Virus record (IMG/VR): IMGVR_UViG_3300031251_000041
Location: 1-44,983 of that record
Direction: 5' to 3' (one strand)
Length of the DNA: 44,983 bases
DNA from: a virus
Shown: positions 29,973 through 38,924 of the stretch, in pieces
Layout: the number at the start of each line of letters is the position of its first letter
How positions within the stretch are numbered: position 1 is the first letter of the stretch
Program-made: the position numbers and the translations under genes
Notes under the pieces: generated by a model
Seen by the model: the letters and a program-made list of their open reading frames with translations, nothing else
What the model was told of the DNA's origin: nothing
Database searches by the model: none

Positions 29973-32524
29973 AGTCGGTTCATTTCGTCCTTGAAGCGGG
30001 CCTTCACAGAAGCACCTGCCGCAGGAGACATAAGACCAGCAGTGTGGTTGATTGCGCGGAACGCGAGGGCCTTGTTGTTGCCAATCGCGTAGAGCTGACG
30101 CAGCAGCCCGTTTAGAGCTGCAGCCATCTCTGGATGGTCTGCCTTGACGCTTTCGATCACACCTTCGCGGCCCTTAGCGGTGTCCAGCGTACTGTTGTAG
30201 TAGCTGTCCTTGCGTCCGCGTGGCGCGTTGGGGATATGGCTCTGCACTTCAGAAGCCGCGTACTGCTCTGGCGTAATGTCACGCGGGTGCAGCCTGTCCT
30301 CAGGAAGAGGATCGTAGCCACCAACACCTTCGAACGGATCAGCAGGTGCGTCTGTCTTCACCTTGCCATTCAGCTTGGTGATCTTCGACGGGCCTGTGGG
30401 GACCGGGGGTGCCGGGGGTTCTGCGGGCGACGCGGGGCCTTGAGGCTTGTCCTGCATCAGCGCCTTGGCGAGAAGCGTTGCGTTGCGCGTGAGGCCTGTG
30501 ACCGGATTGGTCGCGGGCGGCTTCGGCAGCGTGGGCACTTCGGGCATGCCCTGCATCGGGTCAGGCGCGGGAGCCGGTGGCGGCGCAGGAGGTTCAGGTG
30601 GTGTGCTGTTCGCTTGCACCTTCGCCAAGTAGGCCTTCTGTGCCCACATGTCCTTTGCGCTCTTCGCGGCATCACCAACGACCTTCGTGGGGTCTACCTG
30701 GGGAACAGGTGGCGGCGCGGGAGGAGCAACAGGCTCAGGAGGTAAGCCTGCCTTCAGCTTCTGCTTCAGCATCGTCAGCGCCATCGGACTGATGGTCGGC
30801 TGTGGTGCTTGCGGCGTAGGAGCAGCAGGAGGAGCAACCTGAGGACCCGTAGGTCCGGTCATCGGAGGACGCGGTCCCCACGGTGAAGCCTGTGCGGGCT
30901 GCGCCGCACCCGGAGGTGCTACCTGAGGCCCGGTCGGCCCAGTTCGCAGTGGCGGCACAGGACCCCACGGCTGCGCAGGACCCGGAGGTGGTGCGCTGGG
31001 GGCAGCGGGTGCTTGTGGTGTCTGAGGGAGCCGCGTCTGCGCATTCATGTCAGCGAAGTGCTGCACGAACGTGTTCGCAGGCGAGCGTGCGCCGGTTAGT
31101 CCGTCTATGGCGCGAGCAATGCCATAGGCGCCGAGGCCTGCTCCAGCAAACGCGGGAGACGCGGTGCCGAGGAGATGTAGACCAACGGCTGTAGCGGCAG
31201 TGCCCGCGATAGCTCGTGTAGGGTCGGTGATGAAAGACAACTTCTTGTCCATCATACCAGACACGCCACCTGACCAACGGCCTTCACCAGCGTCGTACGA
31301 ACCCTTGTTCTGCAAGAGCTGCAGCATGCGGGCCTGTCGGGCTAGGTGGGTGATGTTGGCACCATCAGGCGTAGCCGAAGTGGCGCTTTCGATTGTCTTG
31401 ACGTCGTCAGCGGAGAGATGCTGGCCGTCCTGCGCACGCTGGAGCACGTTGTCAGCGTCGGGGCTGAGAGGCGTGGCCTTGCGTACGTTGCTTGCTGCAT
31501 CACGCAGCTCGTTCTTCACGTCAGACTTGACGGCCTGAAGAGCGTTAAAGTCGTTCCTGCCGCCGCCGAATGTGGCTCCGAGCTTCTCGCCCGTGTCCTG
31601 TATTCGCTTTGCGGCAGCTGCGGTCGCAGCGGCGTTCTCGCCACCGAACTCGCGGTTGGCTACGGCGAAGTGCGCGTCGGCAGCAGCCCTTGGTGCAGCC
31701 ATAGCAGCACCTGTAGCCAAGCCCGTCGCTCCCGCGTTGATAGTGCGCGCGGGGTCATACTGGACACCGTTGGGCGTGCCTGCTGTAGAGCCAACTTGGT
31801 TGATGGCGTCGGCAGCGGCGGCACCTGCAGCGCCTGTGGCTCCCGTGTTGAGATATTTGAGAGCGGCGTCACTGATACCTTTCCCGCCGACACTGGCGAG
31901 CCTGTTGGCCCCCGGAATAAGTCGGGACGGCAGCACAGCGGACACAGCGGCCTCAGGGACCGAGTGTGCGACGGCGCGCAGCTTGTCTTCTGCAGCAGGT
32001 TCAGCGGAAGCGTCACCTGTGCGAATTTCCGCGTCGGTCTTGGCGTTGCGGCCAAGGACGCGCGAGAGCGTTGAGGCCCCAGCGCCGATGATACCAGCGA
32101 GAGCCTTGGACTTCACGCCACCCGGAGCCAACTTGGCAGCGGCGGTGCCCGCGAGCATATCCTGGGTGATACCTGGCGCTGCTTCAGCTACTGCCTGCGG
32201 GATGTTCCCGAGGTGAAGGCCTTTGGCATCGTAAACCGGAGCAGGGACGTAGTTCTTCGGGGCTACCGTGGAGGCAACCTTGTCGATGCCCGACGTGTCC
32301 GCACCTGCAAAGTATTTCGCAGTGTCAGCGTTGCCGAGGTGTGACAGACCTTCACGGAAGCCTGCAATGACGCCAGAAGGGGCATCAGTAGCAGCAGGGG
32401 CCTTTGGGGCCGCCTGCGTCTCTTGGTCCTTGAAGTGCTGGTAGCCCGCCAGAGCAGCTTCTTGGCTGTCTGCGTCGATGTGGAGTTTGCGTCCATCATC
32501 GAGACTTAGTTCAAATACGGGCAC
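29960..32524 (-). CDS. Large internal virion/ejection protein, 854 aa
   Basis: GTG start with TAAGGAACGG upstream. N-terminal small domain (MPVFELSLDDGRKLHIDADS) of a kind often seen at the start of internal phage proteins. Then an Ala/Gly-rich membrane-active-looking region (residues 100-270), helices, and a long Pro/Ala/Gln-rich disordered part (500-740). It ends with a compact helical C-terminal domain (RDITPEQYAASEVQSHIPN). Likely ejected with DNA, by analogy to T7 gp15/gp16 and P22 ejection proteins. Confidence 0.7.
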   Translation of the reverse strand: MPVFELSLDDGRKLHIDADSQEAALAGYQHFKDQETQAAPKAPAATDAPSGVIAGFREGLSHLGNADTAKYFAGADTSGIDKVASTVAPKNYVPAPVYDAKGLHLGNIPQAVAEAAPGITQDMLAGTAAAKLAPGGVKSKALAGIIGAGASTLSRVLGRNAKTDAEIRTGDASAEPAAEDKLRAVAHSVPEAAVSAVLPSRLIPGANRLASVGGKGISDAALKYLNTGATGAAGAAAADAINQVGSTAGTPNGVQYDPARTINAGATGLATGAAMAAPRAAADAHFAVANREFGGENAAATAAAAKRIQDTGEKLGATFGGGRNDFNALQAVKSDVKNELRDAASNVRKATPLSPDADNVLQRAQDGQHLSADDVKTIESATSATPDGANITHLARQARMLQLLQNKGSYDAGEGRWSGGVSGMMDKKLSFITDPTRAIAGTAATAVGLHLLGTASPAFAGAGLGAYGIARAIDGLTGARSPANTFVQHFADMNAQTRLPQTPQAPAAPSAPPPGPAQPWGPVPPLRTGPTGPQVAPPGAAQPAQASPWGPRPPMTGPTGPQVAPPAAPTPQAPQPTISPMALTMLKQKLKAGLPPEPVAPPAPPPVPQVDPTKVVGDAAKSAKDMWAQKAYLAKVQANSTPPEPPAPPPAPAPDPMQGMPEVPTLPKPPATNPVTGLTRNATLLAKALMQDKPQGPASPAEPPAPPVPTGPSKITKLNGKVKTDAPADPFEGVGGYDPLPEDRLHPRDITPEQYAASEVQSHIPNAPRGRKDSYYNSTLDTAKGREGVIESVKADHPEMAAALNGLLRQLYAIGNNKALAFRAINHTAGLMSPAAGASVKARFKDEMNRLWTK

Positions 32525-32533
32525 AGCCGTTCC

Positions 32534-33844
32534 TTATGGTGTGATGACTTTGATGCCGTTGACGCCCTGCGGGAGAGACGTGGGAGCTTTGCCGAACAGG
32601 TTGTTCGATGAGACGTACTTGTTCACCTCTTGAGTGAAGCCGTCATCGAGCTGTCCGTGTTCCTTCACGTAATCATCGCGCATCTGCCCAATCTTCTGCT
32701 TCCGCTGGTACATCTGTTCCATGTAGCCAAGCAGCTTTGCGTTGGTTTCAGGATTGTTGTTCAGACCGGGGGCGATTGCTGACAAGAAGTTACGGTCGCT
32801 ATCCGAGAGTGATCCCGGCATGCCGTCAACCTTGCGTGCGGCGAGCGTGAGCTGGTTGTGCAGTGAGTTCACAACTTGCGAGTTCTCTACGCCAGCGACA
32901 TTCATGCCCAGAGCTTTCATGTAGCCCTTGGCTGCAGCCCACGCCTCACCCCCGTTGCCTTGGTAGACATTGGGGTCGGATAGGGCCTGACGCATGTGGC
33001 CGACGTTGCTCATACCTTGAGCGGCGTCTGCACTGTCCTGACCAATCTTGTCGTATAGATCAGAGTTGGCCTTGGCACGAGCGTCTGCGTATTTGTCATC
33101 AGGCTTCGCGTAGTTCCCCGGAAGGAGCTGCGACTGCGCGGTCTTGTTGTTGATCCGCATCACCTGACCGTTAGGCAGGACATGCACAGACCAATCGCCC
33201 TGTGTTGCAGGTTTCTGCATGGCTACCATCTGCTGCGTGAGCGCTTGGCTCTGCGCGGGACTGGAGATGCCAGCGAGAGCGGCACCAATGCCCGTCAGGC
33301 CTTGCCCAATGACATTCGCCTTGTTGGTCTCAGGCGCAGCCGTCAGCGCGCCGGGTTGCGGCGTGAGCGCACCCGTGTTGTCGTCACCTGTCTTGGCGAA
33401 GGCCGACGTCATAGCACCGGGGCCGGGAGAAGGCGGGATGCCTGCGGCTGCGTTGATTGCTGCGGGGCCGCTTGGCGCACCCAAGACCTTATTGACCTTG
33501 GATAGGTACTGCGGGACGGTGTTGTAGCCGTCGCTCGCGTTGCCAGCCTGCGCTACAGGGCGACCGCTGAACCACGTCGAGGTGACGTCATCCAGGTTTC
33601 CGTGCTTCTTGTAGGCAGCTGAGGTCTCCCCGTCGAACACCTTGTCCTGCGCCGCTTTGTCAGCGAGGAACTGTTCCGGGGTCATGGCCGTACCGAGGTG
33701 GCGTTTGGTCCACTCGGGGATGTTGTTGCCCATGACTTGGTAGCGACCATAAGCGCGGTCGCCACTGTCGGTCACGGGGCCAAGTGCGGCGTAGTCGTTG
33801 CCACTCTCTACGGTGCCGATGGCGTTTCGGTATTGTTCGTTCAT
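32534..33844 (-). CDS. Internal virion protein with lytic transglycosylase-like domain, 436 aa
   Basis: N-terminal residues 1-100 resemble a lysozyme/SLT fold: IGTVESGNDYAALGPVTDSG (catalytic-type Glu in VESG), AYGRYQVMGNNIPEW (GRYQ motif) and FLADKAAQDKVFD. This domain would locally open peptidoglycan during DNA entry, like T7 gp16 or P22 gp4. The remainder is Gly/Ala/Gln-rich and helical. ATG at 33844 overlaps the upstream TGA; the frame is open further upstream but that part lies in the preceding gene. Confidence 0.83.
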   Translation of the reverse strand: MNEQYRNAIGTVESGNDYAALGPVTDSGDRAYGRYQVMGNNIPEWTKRHLGTAMTPEQFLADKAAQDKVFDGETSAAYKKHGNLDDVTSTWFSGRPVAQAGNASDGYNTVPQYLSKVNKVLGAPSGPAAINAAAGIPPSPGPGAMTSAFAKTGDDNTGALTPQPGALTAAPETNKANVIGQGLTGIGAALAGISSPAQSQALTQQMVAMQKPATQGDWSVHVLPNGQVMRINNKTAQSQLLPGNYAKPDDKYADARAKANSDLYDKIGQDSADAAQGMSNVGHMRQALSDPNVYQGNGGEAWAAAKGYMKALGMNVAGVENSQVVNSLHNQLTLAARKVDGMPGSLSDSDRNFLSAIAPGLNNNPETNAKLLGYMEQMYQRKQKIGQMRDDYVKEHGQLDDGFTQEVNKYVSSNNLFGKAPTSLPQGVNGIKVITP

Positions 33845-34830
33845 CCGAGAGGCTTCCATCCGAGTGTGCCAGCGGTGCTCGCAGCGTTGCCCACGCCACC
33901 GAGGAGGCCTCCGATGACTTGCCACGCGCTGGGCGTGGACGTCTGTGTGCCCGTGGTGGTCTGACCCCAGTTGTTTGCGCCGACGATGTTGTAGTAGTTC
34001 TGCAGGGCGGCGAAGGGGTCGTTGGTCTGCGCTTGGAACTGCTGCTGCTGGTTCGTTAGGTTCGCCTGATTGGCGGCCTGCTGCCCAGCGCCTGCGTTCT
34101 CAGCGAGCGAGTACAGGTTGCCCTGATCGTTGATCGAGGACGTGCCTGCGTTGACACCCGTGTTGGTGGCAGTGTTGCCTGCGGACGCCGCGTTCGTGAG
34201 GGCCGCGAGTTCGTTGGTGTTGTTGGCGTTCGCGTTAGAGCTTGCGAGCTGCATTCCGTTGTTGAACGCAGTGCCACGCATGGTGGCCCCAAGGTTGGTT
34301 GCCTGCTCTGCGAGACCGCGCTGCACGAGACCGTCAGCAATTCCGGTGCGGGAGCTGTTGGTGTTACCAGAAATCTGGGCACCCTGCTCGATGCCGGGCA
34401 TCGTGACGTCACGCGCCTGCTGCTCAGCGGGGAGCATTGCATTGGCGACCTGCGCGTCGATGTTCTGGCCATTGACGTACGCGTTAGCCTGATCCACCAG
34501 CGAGCCGGTGTTGTTCAGCTTGGTCGGGTCGTAGCTGCCGAGGCCCGAGAGTGCGCCTGTGGTCGCGTTGGTTCCAGCTCCGGTGAGCGTGGTACCCGCG
34601 TTGGCGGCGGACTGAGGCACAGCACTGTTGCTGGAGTAGCCCAGCATCTGCTGGAACGTGGCCAGCTGCGCCGGGGTGAACTGCGCAGTGAAATCTGTGG
34701 GGGCGGTGGCCGACTGCGCCTTGGTGAGGGCGTCGTTCGCACCGTTGAACGCCGTGGTCAGCGCACCAGTCTGCGGCGCGAAAGACGGCGTCGAGGTCTG
34801 GGACGTGGATGTCTGTGAAGAGCCGCTCAT
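33841..34830 (-). CDS. Asn/Ala/Thr-rich virion protein, 329 aa
   Basis: Low-complexity virion-type protein: Ser/Thr-rich start, helical Ala/Asn repeats in the middle (NANANNTNELAALTNAASAG), Gln-rich stretch (NQANLTNQQQQFQAQTNDPF), and a conserved-looking C-terminal tail (WQVIGGLLGGVGNAAST). Its place between the nozzle-side genes and the lysozyme-like protein suggests an internal/ejection protein. AAGGACGCC upstream of ATG. Confidence 0.72.
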   Translation of the reverse strand: MSGSSQTSTSQTSTPSFAPQTGALTTAFNGANDALTKAQSATAPTDFTAQFTPAQLATFQQMLGYSSNSAVPQSAANAGTTLTGAGTNATTGALSGLGSYDPTKLNNTGSLVDQANAYVNGQNIDAQVANAMLPAEQQARDVTMPGIEQGAQISGNTNSSRTGIADGLVQRGLAEQATNLGATMRGTAFNNGMQLASSNANANNTNELAALTNAASAGNTATNTGVNAGTSSINDQGNLYSLAENAGAGQQAANQANLTNQQQQFQAQTNDPFAALQNYYNIVGANNWGQTTTGTQTSTPSAWQVIGGLLGGVGNAASTAGTLGWKPLG

Positions 34831-34837
34831 GGCGTCC

Positions 34838-35161
34838 TTAAATGGTATGAAGAAAGATGGGGCGTCGCTCTCCGTTGACGCACACAGTGTCTTGGAGGAA
34901 CTTGAAGCCGAGCTTGCCGACGAATTTACGCCAGCGGTCGTCGTCCACTTCGGGCACCGCGAATAGCGGAGCTGTCACGCACGTGCGCAGGACCTTCCAT
35001 TCACGGAGGATGCGCTTGAAGACCGAGGGAGACCAATGGTGAACACGAATATGAGCGAGCAGGAATTGCTCCCCACTCGCCCTTTTGTATTCGTCAAGTT
35101 CGAACCAGTAATCGTCGGTTATGAGTGCGGGGTGACGTTGGACGAATACGAAATCATCCAA
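34838..35161 (-). CDS. GNAT-like small virion-region protein, 107 aa
   Basis: The sequence ending in WRKFVGKLGFKFLQDTVCV and RRPIFLHTI, with an earlier APLFAVPEV strand, follows the pattern of truncated GNAT-fold proteins found in podovirus structural modules (T7 gp13 class, about 138 aa). It lacks a clear acetyl-CoA loop, so it is probably not an enzyme. Role in virion assembly is inferred. Confidence 0.6.
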   Translation of the reverse strand: MDDFVFVQRHPALITDDYWFELDEYKRASGEQFLLAHIRVHHWSPSVFKRILREWKVLRTCVTAPLFAVPEVDDDRWRKFVGKLGFKFLQDTVCVNGERRPIFLHTI

Positions 35162-35162
35162 G

Positions 35163-35363
35163 TTAGACCAGATTGTTGGTGTTCATCCGAGCTTCAAGCA
35201 GCCGCATCACAGCGACGATGTCGATGATGGAGTTGCTGATCTTGTTCAGCTCTTTGTTGATGAAGACTTGCATGCCACCCTCTATGTTGGGTGTGCTTGC
35301 GTTCTGGTACGGAACGAGGTTCTTGGTGTCTTGGTGTGCTGCAGGACCTGCATCAAAGGGCAT
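35163..35363 (-). CDS. Small hypothetical protein, 66 aa
   Basis: Short gene between the nozzle-like gene and the GNAT-like gene; ATG overlaps the previous stop. Predicted C-terminal helix (LNKISNSIIDIVAVMRLLEA) and a flexible N-terminus. Possibly a minor virion or assembly factor; not recognised. Confidence 0.62.
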   Translation of the reverse strand: MPFDAGPAAHQDTKNLVPYQNASTPNIEGGMQVFINKELNKISNSIIDIVAVMRLLEARMNTNNLV

Positions 35364-37003
35364 TAGGCTTGTCCAGTTACCTTCATGTCGAGGTCGAAGC
35401 CTGAGACGCTCAGCTCCTTGTAATCGGAGAACTTGATCTGCAGGGAGAGGTAGCGACCCGCAACGTTGAAGTCGAGCTTGTACAGGTCGTTGCCGTTATA
35501 CGGTTGCCAGCCAACGAATGTCGCGGGTTGATTGAAGCCGTCCGACGCACCTGCGTTGATCATTAGGTTTGAGGCACCACTTCCGAGGCGGGCCTGCGGG
35601 TAGATGGAGCTGATCGTCTTGTAGCCGCGCAGATCGACGTTGATTTCGTCTAGGTCGATGCCGTCACGCTCCAGGTATCGGGGCATGGTGGCGTGGGTAT
35701 CGACACCGAAGGACACCATCGAACCTTGGCCGTACAGGTCGAACGCATAGAGGGACGTCGAGAGGCTGTAGGTCGAGTTCGAAGAGCCAACGTAGACAGG
35801 GACGCGCTTGTAGCCGTCTTCCTGATCGAGATAGGAGCCGCCAATGGTGGCATAGGTTGCCGTAACGGTGGCGTAGGTGAGCTGGTTGCTCAGTGTGGCC
35901 ATGCACGCCGAGAAGCACATAGGCAGATCATCGAACGTCCACGTGCCGTCAGAGTAATTGTAGACGGCCTGCCGATTACAACCATCGGGATTGTTCAGGA
36001 AGGATACGAGGCGGTCGCCCGAGACGTACGCGAAGGTGATTTCCTTCAGGCGCGGATTGTGGTTGACGAAGCAACGCGAGGACTTCGAAAGGTTGATCGA
36101 GCCATAGATGAACTCGCGGACCTTCTCGTCACACAGGGACTTCTCTGAGGTGCCATCGTGCATCCAGATGTCATCGGGACCGAACACGAAGTTCTTGCCG
36201 TCGATTTCCACCGAGCAGTTGGCGTTTATGGAGCCCTTCTTGAACGGTAGCTTGTCGTAGTTGTAGATGCTGAGCGCGCCGTTGGGCGTCATGGCCCACG
36301 CTTCTGCGTTGCCGTAGATGCACAGGCTGGTGCCGAGCTTGCACGCGTCGGTGATAGGACCCTGCATCTCAGCAAGGATGTTCTCAGTCGCGAGCGTGGA
36401 GGACGTGGTGATGTCCCACGATGCGGGGATCATGCCTGCGAGCGGAATGCTGGACGTCTTCACCATCGTTGGTGAGTTCGTCGCACCCTCCGTGACATTG
36501 AGCGCCACGAGAGCGCCACCGCATGCGCGGAGTATCTGGCAGGACCACGTACTGTCCCACGCACCAGACAAACCACCACTGAAGACACCGAGGTTCTGGA
36601 ATTGGGCGTCACTGGCGCGTAGATACCACGGCGCTCTGTCGGACCTGTTGATATAGGTTACGTTGGCAAGCGTTGTGGACGTCCAAGTAGCTTCAGCCGC
36701 AGATGGCGTAAAGCCACTCACAGAGTAATCTACTTCAGCTCCGTTCTGCACACGGCTGACAGTGCCGTCCTTGTAACCAACGAATAGGAGGTCCAGACCA
36801 GTAGAAGGATTAGCAGAACAGGTAAATCTAGGATCAGTGTTGCCGAGCACGAGAGCACTTCGGAACACAGGACCACCAGTGACTTTACCATTTCGAAACC
36901 TGACATTGACACCACCAGACCAAGCCTCAGGGGCAAGGTCATAGGGATCAGGATCAGTCAGGATGCCATACTTCGCAAGGTTGCGAATATGTTCAATAGG
37001 CAC
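35363..37003 (-). CDS. Tail nozzle/stabilisation-like protein, 546 aa
   Basis: Large beta-rich protein starting MPIEHIRNLAKYGILTDPDP and containing EAWSGGVNVRFRNGKV and TGLDLLFVGYKDGTVSRV. Repeated beta-blade segments follow (YINRSDRAPWYLRAS, FVFGPDDIWMHDGTSEK). This resembles podovirus tail nozzle proteins (functional analogue of T7 gp12 or P22 gp10). ATG preceded by AGGAGACC. A 190-base gap with repeats lies upstream. Confidence 0.75.
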   Translation of the reverse strand: MPIEHIRNLAKYGILTDPDPYDLAPEAWSGGVNVRFRNGKVTGGPVFRSALVLGNTDPRFTCSANPSTGLDLLFVGYKDGTVSRVQNGAEVDYSVSGFTPSAAEATWTSTTLANVTYINRSDRAPWYLRASDAQFQNLGVFSGGLSGAWDSTWSCQILRACGGALVALNVTEGATNSPTMVKTSSIPLAGMIPASWDITTSSTLATENILAEMQGPITDACKLGTSLCIYGNAEAWAMTPNGALSIYNYDKLPFKKGSINANCSVEIDGKNFVFGPDDIWMHDGTSEKSLCDEKVREFIYGSINLSKSSRCFVNHNPRLKEITFAYVSGDRLVSFLNNPDGCNRQAVYNYSDGTWTFDDLPMCFSACMATLSNQLTYATVTATYATIGGSYLDQEDGYKRVPVYVGSSNSTYSLSTSLYAFDLYGQGSMVSFGVDTHATMPRYLERDGIDLDEINVDLRGYKTISSIYPQARLGSGASNLMINAGASDGFNQPATFVGWQPYNGNDLYKLDFNVAGRYLSLQIKFSDYKELSVSGFDLDMKVTGQA

Positions 37004-37193
37004 AAGGTCTCCTAAGGTATCACTAAGGAGAACCTTGGATGTTCTCTCTATGGAATTTCAATATGGTCTTCAACCAAAGTTGCCCGTAGGCAACCAAGGT
37101 GAAGCGAGGCGAGCATTCGGAAACAAAGGTTCAACCTTGGTTGACCCCCTTACCCCCTAAACAAAGGGGAAATCGGGGGTCCAAGGTGCCTGT
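37004..37193. repeat. 190-bp intergenic region with hairpins and repeated ACCAAGGT-type words
   Basis: No gene seen. Contains GTTGCC-CGTA-GGCAAC (37079-37094), TCAACC-TT-GGTTGA (near 37131-37144), and a nested hairpin GACCCCC ... CCCC-N9-GGGG ... GGGGGTC (about 37143-37181). Words such as AACCTTGG/CCAAGGTT recur six or more times. Positions 37096-37114 match 38202-38220 with one mismatch. Likely holds regulatory sites or an end/terminator structure for the fibre transcript. Confidence 0.55.
37096..37114 (-). repeat. Copy 1 of a 19-bp element upstream of a tail gene
   Basis: Minus-strand GCTCGCCTCGCTTCACCTT, matching the copy at 38202-38220 at 18 of 19 positions. In both copies a GGTTGCC follows, directly here and after a 10-base insertion in copy 2. 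It lies about 93 bases upstream of the nozzle-like gene. Possible promoter or regulator site, not proven. Confidence 0.55.
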
Positions 37194-38189
37194 TTATCCG
37201 AGGCGAATGATCCAGCCCACGGCCATTGAAGGCTGCACGTTGTTGTGCGCGCCGCCGCCGCCAGTGTTGGCATCCGTGGTGTCTAGGTTGCTCGATGCGT
37301 CACGCACGCGCACGCCTGTCGCTGCGTAGCCCGTTGAAGTGGTCTGCGGAACATAACCATAAATGCCACCGTTTCCGTACCCATACCCGCTGGCGATGCC
37401 ACCTGCGGTGTCTGAATGATAGTGTTGGGGATCGTAGATGTACGCAGGATGCTTGTGCGCAGGGATTTGCGCAGACGTCAGCGTGTTGGTGTCAGCTCCG
37501 AAGAGTGACCCAAGGACACCCTTGAGGCCCGAGGAAATAGAGGCAAGCAGACCGGGTGACGTTGCACCACCCATTCCACTTTTGCCGACAGGAGTGACCT
37601 CCTGCATATTCGGCACACCCATCGTGGTGACGCCGTTGCCACCGTACTTGGAGCCCCAGCGCGCGAGCAGCACAGGGCACACAGTGTTGGCAGAAGAAAT
37701 GATTTGGCCGTTCGCCCAGCACCACATGCCATCAGCGGGGAGCGTGTCATCGAACCACAGCACGCCAGCGCCGAGCGGCGTCATACCTGGGCCACTGATG
37801 AGGCCCGTGGACGTGAGGGTTCCTGAGTTCGTCAGGTTGCCGAAGTTCTTCAGCGTGTTGACGCTGAGGGACTGCGTGAACGTGGCAGCAATTGCACCCT
37901 GCAGTTTGACGTCGATGTCACCTGCGAGGATGTTCTGGAAACCGTCAGTCGGGTTCGTGTTGAAGAACGTGCCTGCCGAGGCTAGCAGCGTGGCACCAGA
38001 GGTCGCAGCAGCACCAGCCGCATTGAGAGCCGTGTGGGTCGCGGTGACAGCCCCGGTGATATTGGGGAACGTGGTCTTGATGGTGCCCTTGATCAATCGG
38101 GCGTGAGCGTCGTCGTTGTTCAGACCATCTGAGTGGGCTGGGTACGCCGGGTTCAGGTCCGAGATGTAGGTAGCAGTTTCTAAGGGCAA
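37194..38189 (-). CDS. Tail fibre with phage collar domain, 331 aa
   Basis: First gene of the minus arm. N-terminal part with sites suggesting trimeric fibre (TGAVTATHTALNAAGAAATS). The C-terminal half is a tail-collar domain: GVLWFDDTLPADGMWCWANG, RWGSKYGGNGVTTMGVPNM, then HKHPAYIYDPQHYH and ARRR-free Gly-rich end GGGGAHNNVQPSMAVGWIIR. Collar domains occur in short fibres that contact receptors. Confidence 0.87.
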   Translation of the reverse strand: MPLETATYISDLNPAYPAHSDGLNNDDAHARLIKGTIKTTFPNITGAVTATHTALNAAGAAATSGATLLASAGTFFNTNPTDGFQNILAGDIDVKLQGAIAATFTQSLSVNTLKNFGNLTNSGTLTSTGLISGPGMTPLGAGVLWFDDTLPADGMWCWANGQIISSANTVCPVLLARWGSKYGGNGVTTMGVPNMQEVTPVGKSGMGGATSPGLLASISSGLKGVLGSLFGADTNTLTSAQIPAHKHPAYIYDPQHYHSDTAGGIASGYGYGNGGIYGYVPQTTSTGYAATGVRVRDASSNLDTTDANTGGGGAHNNVQPSMAVGWIIRLG

Positions 38190-38201
38190 CCGTGGTGTCC
38201 G

Positions 38202-38220
38202 AAGGTGAAGCGCGGCGAGC
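38202..38220 (-). repeat. Copy 2 of the 19-bp element upstream of a tail gene
   Basis: Minus-strand GCTCGCCGCGCTTCACCTT, 13 bases upstream of the collar-fibre ATG. It pairs with the copy at 37096-37114. The only two copies found both precede minus-strand tail genes. Confidence 0.55.
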
Positions 38221-38628
38221 CGAGCGGATTGTGGCGGGAATAAGAGGCATCAAACGGCCTCTAGGGCATAAGTGGGTGGGGTCCGCCACTAACCTATTGA
38301 TATCAAACGATAAGTGCTGAAATGTGCCCCAATGGGGCCACAATGGTATCCTGATGGGACCCTTGGCCGGCGCAGGGCGCGCGTAGGGGACCCGCTGGGT
38401 TCGAGAACGCAGCAGTCCGAACCCCGGCAGCGGCGGCGGCGTTTAGTCCGATATTTTGAAATCGGGCCGGCCAGCTTTTCTGGGAATGTAGGGGGCAAAA
38501 GGGGACCCAAAAATCCCACGCGCCTTCCCACGCCAGCCCGTAAGCCGTTGATATCCTGCGTCATTCATGGGTTGCGACAACCGTTGACGCATGGCGCACA
38601 AGGGGCACAGGATGGCACGCGGGCACTG

Positions 38629-38644
38629 TGTGACATTGGTCACA
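38629..38644. promoter_or_regulatory. TGTGA-N6-TCACA palindrome 1 (CRP/Clp-like)
   Basis: TGTGACATTGGTCACA is a perfect match to the CRP/Clp half-site arrangement TGTGA-N6-TCACA. First of three sites within 72 bases. Confidence 0.7.
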
Positions 38645-38654
38645 TACCTGGCTG

Positions 38655-38671
38655 TGTGACGTCAGGTCACA
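38655..38671. promoter_or_regulatory. TGTGA-N7-TCACA palindrome 2
   Basis: TGTGACGTCAGGTCACA, with arms extending to GTGTGAC/GTCACAC, but spacer one base longer than the CRP consensus. Centre about 26.5 bases from site 1. Confidence 0.65.
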
Positions 38672-38684
38672 CTGGTCGCCCTTG

Positions 38685-38700
38685 TGTGATGTACGTCACA
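38685..38700. promoter_or_regulatory. TGTGA-N6-TCACA palindrome 3
   Basis: TGTGATGTACGTCACA, again the exact TGTGA-N6-TCACA arrangement, centre about 29.5 bases from site 2. The CATATAGGG element lies 31 bases downstream. Confidence 0.7.
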
Positions 38701-38924
38701 GAAGTGAATGGCCGGGTGGAAAAAAGCTCGCATATAGGGTTGCCCCGGCCCATGGCGACCTAGCGCGGCCTCGTGGTGCGTTAGTTTCCATTCCCGCACC
38801 CTTGGCACCCAATGCCACCTAGGCCGCTCCTTGGCCTTCCTACGGCTTCCCCGGTTTCCCATGCCCCGTAGCGTTTTTGCATACCTGCGTTGCTCGAATG
38901 GCTGTCATTTGTGCTGCATTTTGC

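Noticed and set aside
31346-32074. Plus-strand open frame of 242 codons opposite the 854-aa virion gene
   Set aside because: Shadow of an Ala/Pro-rich gene; no ribosome site and no conserved pattern.
37143-37181. Plus-strand CTAAACAAAGGGGAA as a promoter like CTAAACCAAGGGAAC at 3022
   Set aside because: It would transcribe antisense through the collar-fibre gene; the similarity is short and may come from the G/C-rich hairpin.
38289-38763. Several open frames of 80-150 codons in the divergent control region
   Set aside because: No ribosome sites, low-complexity Arg/Pro products, and the palindromes and operator-like sites argue for non-coding DNA.
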